Source: Reticulascus tulasneorum (taxonomy: Eukaryota; Ascomycota; Sordariomycetes; Glomerellales; Reticulascaceae). Taken from it: a stretch of DNA of 64,000 bases. The notes beneath the pieces were generated by a model that worked only from the letters and a program-made list of their open reading frames with translations, was not told where the DNA came from and ran no database searches. Position numbers and translations under genes: made by a program. Below are positions 58,641 to 64,000 of the stretch, piece by piece (within the stretch, counting starts at the first letter, position 1; every line of letters starts with the position of its first letter). The DNA lies in NCBI GenBank assembly GCA_001557505.1, contig LSAX01000005.1, positions 2,604,001 through 2,668,000 of the forward strand, in the 5' to 3' direction.

Positions 58641-60194
58641 CTAGAGAACATAGTCCTTAAACTGCCTTGTGGACACCTTCCTTTCAAACATAATGTCCAA
58701 CTCCTCAAAAGTCCGACCTCTACACTCCGGAAGACGGAAGTAGCACCAAATGCATGCCAGGATAGAAATACTGCCGTAAACCAAACCGGTCTTGGCACCC
58801 AAATTAGCCTCATCAGCGGCGAGAAGATAGGGTGAGGCGACATTGTAGACAATTCCGAGGGTAGAGTAACAAATAAGAGCGATTGCCACGGTATGGCCAC
58901 GAAGCCTCGTCGCAGATGTCTCGGAAAAGATCACGTACGCCACGGGGCCGACTGTGAGGAAATAAATGAAGAACCAAACGATCAGCAGGGCAGCTTGCGC
59001 GTTAAGCATGTTCGTTGTGTTGGGTGCAATGCCCAGGAATCCGATCAATAGCATGAGCATGGTGAGAGCACATAGGCCTCCAAAATATAGAGTTCGTCGG
59101 CCGAAGCGCGTAATCAAGAAGAAGGAGCAGCAGGTTCCGAAGAAACCCAGCGCAGTCATGCCAACGTTCATGTTGAAGGCTTGGTCTGTCTCCATTCCCG
59201 CGTTCTGGAAGAATACGACGGCGTAAAAGGGTAGGGATAGACCGCACAGAATCTGGATGGACCACGCCATGGCCGAGATCTCCGTGCGGCGCAGGTTGAC
59301 GCCCTTGAAGCACTCCATGTATGTTGTTCCGGTGTTGTTCTCTATTTCGCGAAGATTGGTGCGTTCGATCATGGCTAGCATGATCTTGATATCAACTTTT
59401 TCCGGCTTGCTGATCAACTGACGCAACGCGGCTTCCGCCTTATCCGTCTTCCCGTGTCGGACCAGCCAGTAGGGTGATTCGGGCGCCCAAAAGATGAATG
59501 TGAAGATGACAACGGGCCACATCCACTGCAACGCGAAGGGGAGTCGATATCCCCACTCGTTGGAGTAGTGAGTCATCCCAACAAGCACTCCCGTCGAAAT
59601 AAGTTGCCCTGCAGACCAGCAGAGGTTCACATAGGCCGTCAAAAGGTCGCGGAGCTTGAGCGGGCAGACCTCCGAGGCGTAGGTCGGGGCGAGCGAAGTG
59701 AGGACACCCCAGATGATACCACACAGCATCTGACCGACAAACAGAACAATGTTGGTTGTGGCGAAGAAAGATATGAAGATGAACCCTGAAAGGAGCAATA
59801 GACAGCCGATCAATGTCATCTTGCGACCGAAGCGTTCTGCGATGTGTCCCTGGATACCGCCACCCACGACACGACCAACGGGGGAGCTCATGGCAAAGGC
59901 CGTCTGCCACGCTGCCGAAACAGTGTACTGCCCCTGAGATTCGCGGCCGTACTGGAGCTTGAAAGCGGGAAGGCCGTAGAGATTGGTGATCAGGTTGGAG
60001 TCGTAGCCGTCCATGATGATGCAGACGCAGAAGAGCACCGACCAGACTACGGCCATGCGATAGATGCTAAACGCATCCCTGACGGTGAGGCTGTGCTCGA
60101 GCTCGCTGGCTTCGATTGTGTCCTCGTGAAGTTCAACTGTGCCCTTCTCGCCCTCAGCATACTTGACGCGGTCTTTGTTCGCGTCGGAAACCAT
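58641..60194 (-). CDS. MFS sugar transporter, maltose permease type
   Basis: A single-exon frame of 517 residues from ATG 60194 (MVSDANKDRVKYAEGEKG); upstream sequence in the same frame is rejected because it lacks family similarity. Twelve hydrophobic segments are present. Sugar-porter signatures are GGGIQGHIAERFGRKMTL, LAPTYASEVCPLKLRD, PESPYWLVRHGK, FGRRTLYFGG and the closing PECRGRTFEELD. VWSVLFCVCIIMDGYDSNLI at the first helix fits the alpha-glucoside (MAL-type) clade. It should be a proton symporter for maltose or related glucosides. It is divergent from an FMN-dependent oxidase. Confidence 0.92.
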   Translation of the reverse strand: MVSDANKDRVKYAEGEKGTVELHEDTIEASELEHSLTVRDAFSIYRMAVVWSVLFCVCIIMDGYDSNLITNLYGLPAFKLQYGRESQGQYTVSAAWQTAFAMSSPVGRVVGGGIQGHIAERFGRKMTLIGCLLLLSGFIFISFFATTNIVLFVGQMLCGIIWGVLTSLAPTYASEVCPLKLRDLLTAYVNLCWSAGQLISTGVLVGMTHYSNEWGYRLPFALQWMWPVVIFTFIFWAPESPYWLVRHGKTDKAEAALRQLISKPEKVDIKIMLAMIERTNLREIENNTGTTYMECFKGVNLRRTEISAMAWSIQILCGLSLPFYAVVFFQNAGMETDQAFNMNVGMTALGFFGTCCSFFLITRFGRRTLYFGGLCALTMLMLLIGFLGIAPNTTNMLNAQAALLIVWFFIYFLTVGPVAYVIFSETSATRLRGHTVAIALICYSTLGIVYNVASPYLLAADEANLGAKTGLVYGSISILACIWCYFRLPECRGRTFEELDIMFERKVSTRQFKDYVL

Positions 60195-60819
60195 TGCGAG
60201 CGCTACTTGATGTTGATGACTCTGTGAGACAGCACAATGATGAATCTGTATGAGTAGAAGAATTGTCCTGATGGCCAAGTCTACGAGACGATCTGTACCC
60301 CGGATTTTGGATACCCCAGGTTTTATGCAACTTATTTGAAGCCATGGAGAGCCTCCGTAAGATATTTCCACTTTGGGGTTCTCAGCCTCCAGTCCACCCC
60401 TTCCCCCCACACTCCACCCTAATCTCGTCAGGTGTAGACGACTCCATGATTCGGTGGGGCGACCCAATTAAGCAGCCATGGCATTCATAAGCAGATGCAA
60501 GATGTCCTTACTGGCTCGGTTACAAAGGCAAGAAATCCGATTGATTATCCTGCAATGGAATGACCCAAGAACCCGGAACCCACCCAACCGTCCGAGCTCA
60601 GATGCGGGGTCGTGGAGGAGGCTGGACACGAGCTGGCATGGATCGGAGTAAATTTCCTGAATTGAAAAGCTTCCCCAGCACTGTTAGTCATCGACGAGTT
60701 GAGGTTTTAGCTAGCGGTTTTGGCTTCGCAATAAGAGGCGAATTGGAGATCTATCAGGATGTGAGGTCGAAACCAGGTCCTACTCGCTTTATGATCACTT
60801 ACAGCTCTTACACGCATAC
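60195..60819. promoter_or_regulatory. Divergent promoter region, sugar transporter / FMN oxidase
   Basis: 625 bases shared by two divergent starts. No defined operator seen. Confidence 0.45.
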
Positions 60820-61929
60820 ATGATGTCATCCGAACTTGTCTTATCATTGTCAGAGCTGGAAGCTGTGGCTCTGCAGAAGGTCGACAAAATCACTCGAGAC
60901 TACTGGATGAACGGCGCAGGAGACAACTCGACAATACAAAACAATGTCGACGCTTTCAGGCAATACCGAATACGGCCGCGCGCATTGCGGAATGTTCGCA
61001 ATATCGACATGTCGACCATGGTTCTCGGCCAACGAGTAAGCATTCCCGTGGGAATTGCGCCGTCCGGGTGGCACAAAATGGCCAGCCCTGTGGGGGAGGC
61101 CGGCACCGCTCGGGCCGCAAAGGCACTGGAAACATTGATGGGGGTGTCAATGAGCACCGCCTTGGGTGCCGCAAATGGCGACGCCTCATCTCCGGAAGAA
61201 GTTCGATCTGCTGGCGGCAGCGCGATCAAATTCTACCAGCTATACATGTTCAAAAACAGAGAGTACACCAAGCAACTCCTCCAGCGCGTGGAGAGCGCTG
61301 GCTACGAGGCAATAATGTTAACCGTAGACACTGCACATGTCGGCCGACGTATAGCTGAGATCCGGAACCGTCCACAGATGCCCCAGTTTCTGCGTATAAT
61401 TAACTTTGGAACGCAGCTCTCAGGCAGCGCTGCGCCCAACCAAGAAGACCTCACTATCGACTCTGGCCTGGTTTGGGAAGAAATAATCCCTTGGCTACGG
61501 AGCAACACGAAGATGCAGATATGGTTGAAGGGGATTATCACTGCTGAGGATGCCGAGCTTGCCGTCAAACATAAGGTCGACGGGATAATCATCAGTAATC
61601 ATGGCGGCCGACAGCTTGAGGGGTGTGTGGCGACCCTAGAAGCCTTGCCTGAGGTCGTGTCTGCTGTGGCCAAAGCCATACCTGTGCATATCGATGGCGG
61701 CGTCCGCACCGGGGGTGATGTGTTTCGGGCCCTGGCACTCGGGGCTGATTTTGTGTGGATTGGGCGACCAGTCCTGTGGGGTCTGGCTTATGACGGACAG
61801 GCTGGGGTTGAGCTCGTGCTGAATATTCTTCGGGAAGAGCTAAAGATCTGCATGGGACTATCAGGATGCGCGTCCATTGAGCAAATCAATCCTGGGTATC
61901 TATCTCAGCGTAGGACATCCATGCTCTAG
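60820..61929 (+). CDS. FMN-dependent 2-hydroxy-acid oxidase/dehydrogenase
   Basis: An uninterrupted 369-residue frame. The alpha-hydroxy-acid oxidase family is clear: ITRDYWMNGAGDNSTIQNN at the start, GIAPSGWHKMASPVGE, KFYQLYMFKNRE, QIWLKGIITAEDAEL with the conserved Lys, IISNHGGRQLEG with the catalytic His and Arg, and IDGGVRTGGDVFRALALGAD for the FMN phosphate. Related enzymes oxidise glycolate, lactate or other 2-hydroxy acids to 2-oxo acids, reducing oxygen or cytochrome. It has no cytochrome b2 domain, so an oxidase is more likely. A peroxisomal signal is possible but weak (ends TSML). There is a second ATG one codon on. Confidence 0.93.
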   Translation: MMSSELVLSLSELEAVALQKVDKITRDYWMNGAGDNSTIQNNVDAFRQYRIRPRALRNVRNIDMSTMVLGQRVSIPVGIAPSGWHKMASPVGEAGTARAAKALETLMGVSMSTALGAANGDASSPEEVRSAGGSAIKFYQLYMFKNREYTKQLLQRVESAGYEAIMLTVDTAHVGRRIAEIRNRPQMPQFLRIINFGTQLSGSAAPNQEDLTIDSGLVWEEIIPWLRSNTKMQIWLKGIITAEDAELAVKHKVDGIIISNHGGRQLEGCVATLEALPEVVSAVAKAIPVHIDGGVRTGGDVFRALALGADFVWIGRPVLWGLAYDGQAGVELVLNILREELKICMGLSGCASIEQINPGYLSQRRTSML

Positions 61930-62293
61930 CACAAGTTAGCTATCAGATAGGCTAGAGCGAGGAACAAGTGCTACTTCGTACACACTACTGCTCCAGTCGA
62001 CAGTTCTCAATGCTTTTTGTCTGACGCGTTCGAGGTTCTGGGCCAGCCTTCTCATCCTCCGCCTGTCGCCAAGTTGTGGGGAAAGCGGGGAAGTATCATG
62101 ACCCCATACCATGCTCGCACCTCGCTCTGAGATTCCCCGTTACCCCACAATCAACTCGGCATCCGGCCGGTTATGCATCTGCTTCTGATAAAGGGAGAAA
62201 TCCCCTCTATGAGTCCAAATGTGTTTGATTTTACCACAATGCAGAACAGGAGATAGTTTCCTGCTCTTCCCTGCTTCTTCATTGAGTAATTAA
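61930..62293. other. Intergenic, promoter of the terminal regulator
   Basis: 364 bases; nothing specific recognised. Confidence 0.4.
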
Positions 62294-64000
62294 ATGCGGC
62301 CCTCACCCCCTCCGCCTAATTCCAATATCGGTTCTTCTACTCCACCCGGCCACGAGCCGATTGCCATTGACCAGAAGCCACCAGCGAAACGGGGCTGGTG
62401 CGTGTTTTCCATGGGTGAACTTGTAAACTTGAATTATCTTGCTGACCCCGTGGCTTCAAAGTCAGCCCTGTAGGACCGCCCATGCAAAATGTGAGTCCCC
62501 ACTGAGGTCTAAGCGACCTGGGCCTTGAAGTGGATGGAGGCGAGTTGTTCACACTCTGCACATTAGGTGATGCCCAACACCCCTCTTGCGGTCGATGTTC
62601 CCTCTTGAAGCGCCAATGCGTTAGAGGGTTGTCGTTTCCGTTTCGCCATGGCAATAATCCCGCTGCTCGAAATGAGAATGGGCATCTAGAACCAAACGAT
62701 GAGTTTGAATTTGCAGAGGACCAGGTCTGGGTGCCTTGTCAAGGCAATGGTCTGAATACGACCCCTTGATACTGTTTTATGTGCATGTCCTGACCCGTGC
62801 CTAAATAGTCGAGTTCGTATATGAAGGATTTCCAGATGAACGGCAACAACTCAGTTGTGACATAACGCCTGATGGTTTTGAACGGATACCAGAAAGCTTG
62901 CCGGTTCTTAATGATTGCCGGTCAAGCCCAGCAGCTTCACAGGCGCCATTTTCAGCGTTCAGCACACCGTCTCATGCTCCTCTACCAGACAGAGCATCGT
63001 CTGAGGCTTACTCTCCGCAATTATCTCTTGGGCCAACTCCAGACTGGGACGTATGGCACCCAGAGAACTCGAGTCATCAGTCCACCACGTCTCACGCCGC
63101 AGACGTACCGGACGAACTACCTCTCAGCCCCCCACATTCTAGTCGGGTGCCATCCACTCCTGATACGACGTCTCCCACACCCTGCGCCTGGCCACTAACT
63201 GACAAGTCTGAAGCCGTTCTGTTGCATCATTTCGTAACCAAGCTCTCGCACTGGGTCAGACAATACCCCTGCAGCCAAATAGCCTGAAGACATCTGACTC
63301 ATTTGTTAGTTTGACTACTGTGACCCTCATAACTCTTTTGCAACTTCGGTGGCTCAGCGGGCTGTTAGCTCACGGCCCTTGCTATATGCAATCCTCGCCA
63401 CCTCAGCGCGACATTTGAGTCTGACAGATGGCTACGATACATTTGTTGCCGATCGATATCATCGAGATTGCCTAGCTTTGTTGATTCCTATGCTCGATGA
63501 CTCCGATGCTGGTCGGGACGAAACACTGTACGCCGCCACAGTCATTTTGCGCCTCTTTGAAGAAATATCGGGTACGTCCGAAATCTTCAAACTACCAGCT
63601 CAACACCATTTGACCTCGTCAGCTAATTTGAGGCAGTGCCATTCGTCGGTCAGGATGCACAAGGCCACTTCGTTGGTACACACATATTCGTCCGCGCTCA
63701 GGCATATCACCAACCGTGGGGTATTCCGCAAGCGGCATTCACGGTCGTACTTCGACAAGAGATCATTGTAGCGTTTCGGACACAATGCCCAGTTCAGCTG
63801 CTGACGGAATATATCGAAGTAGACAGAGCTTTGGAACAAACTGATGACTGGTCCTGGGCCTTTCATGTCATTGTACTCTGTGCTGAGGTTTTGTCATTCT
63901 GTTACGGAGACGGCCCTAAATCGATAGAAGACTGGGACCGACTTGATGCCCGGGCACGATCTTGGATGAATTCGAAGCCAGCTTCCTTTGAGCCAATATA
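62294..64000 (+). CDS. Zn2Cys6 transcription factor (3' end outside window)
   Basis: Exons 62294..62397, 62462..62490, 62567..62749, 62809..63254, 63310..63571 and 63637 to the window end, all in phase. Splicing assembles the Zn2Cys6 cluster from three exons: GC at the end of exon 1, QPCRTAHAKC across exon 2, and DAQHPSCGRCSLLKRQC in exon 3, giving C-x2-C-x6-C-x6-C-x2-C-x6-C. Then come an acidic Ser/Pro linker and the fungal-specific domain (HHFVTKLSHW-FDYCDPHNSF, ILATSARHLS, RDCLALLIPMLDD, FVRAQAYHQPWGI). It is incomplete at the right edge. Possible targets include the FMN oxidase next door. Confidence 0.88.

Noticed and set aside
1..64000. CRISPR arrays, bacterial-type operons, tRNA or rRNA genes
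   Set aside because: None seen on reading; the gene structure is eukaryotic throughout. tRNA genes with introns could be missed by eye.

Overview
The window looks like nuclear DNA of a filamentous ascomycete (Pezizomycotina). Genes are split by short introns of about 45-65 bases with GT...AG ends and CTAAC/CTGAC-like branch sites. There are Zn2Cys6 regulators, HET-domain proteins, fungal MFS transporters, and an LTR retrotransposon mutated in the pattern of repeat-induced point mutation (RIP). No rRNA, tRNA, CRISPR or bacterial operon structure was seen. Genus and species cannot be told from the sequence. Exon boundaries below were worked out by hand from reading frame, splice signals and family motifs; none has transcript support.

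Left part (1-19.7 kb): an NmrA-like dehydrogenase, an anion:cation symporter-type MFS protein, a large protein joining a trypsin-like serine protease domain to a CorA-like membrane domain (4161-8013), a divergently transcribed single-pass membrane protein (8765-9886), a decayed secreted lysophospholipase, a secreted DUF7029/DUF7223-type protein, a membrane protein of unknown role and an APH-fold small-molecule kinase.

Middle (19.7-38.9 kb): a complete Ty1/copia element, 5913 bp, with 230-bp LTRs, TGTGGCA/TGCCACA termini and a GTTGT target duplication. Its interior has been driven to extreme AT content. It lies about 260 bp upstream of an intact HET-domain gene. Next come an MFS monocarboxylate-type transporter whose 3' end overlaps the HET gene antisense, a broken family 2 glycosyltransferase, a small type II membrane protein, a divergent UNC93-like transporter / TauD-like dioxygenase pair (the dioxygenase has a damaged C-terminus), and a second HET gene that carries three breaks.

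Right part (39.6-64 kb): an unknown acidic protein, a triple-AAA CbbX/SpoVK-type ATPase, a glycogenin-like GT8 enzyme, an F-box-like protein, a small secreted protein, a secreted SGNH hydrolase with a Cys-rich tail, a secreted amidohydrolase beside a Zn2Cys6 regulator, a maltose-permease-type sugar transporter divergent from an FMN-dependent 2-hydroxy-acid oxidase, and a second Zn2Cys6 regulator cut by the window end.

Two themes stand out. First, self-recognition or cell-death type architecture: two related HET genes and the protease-CorA fusion. Second, gene decay: at least three genes carry nonsense codons or frameshifts and others carry frame anomalies. Many lesions are one-base changes in or near short homopolymers, so assembly error must be excluded before they are read as biology.
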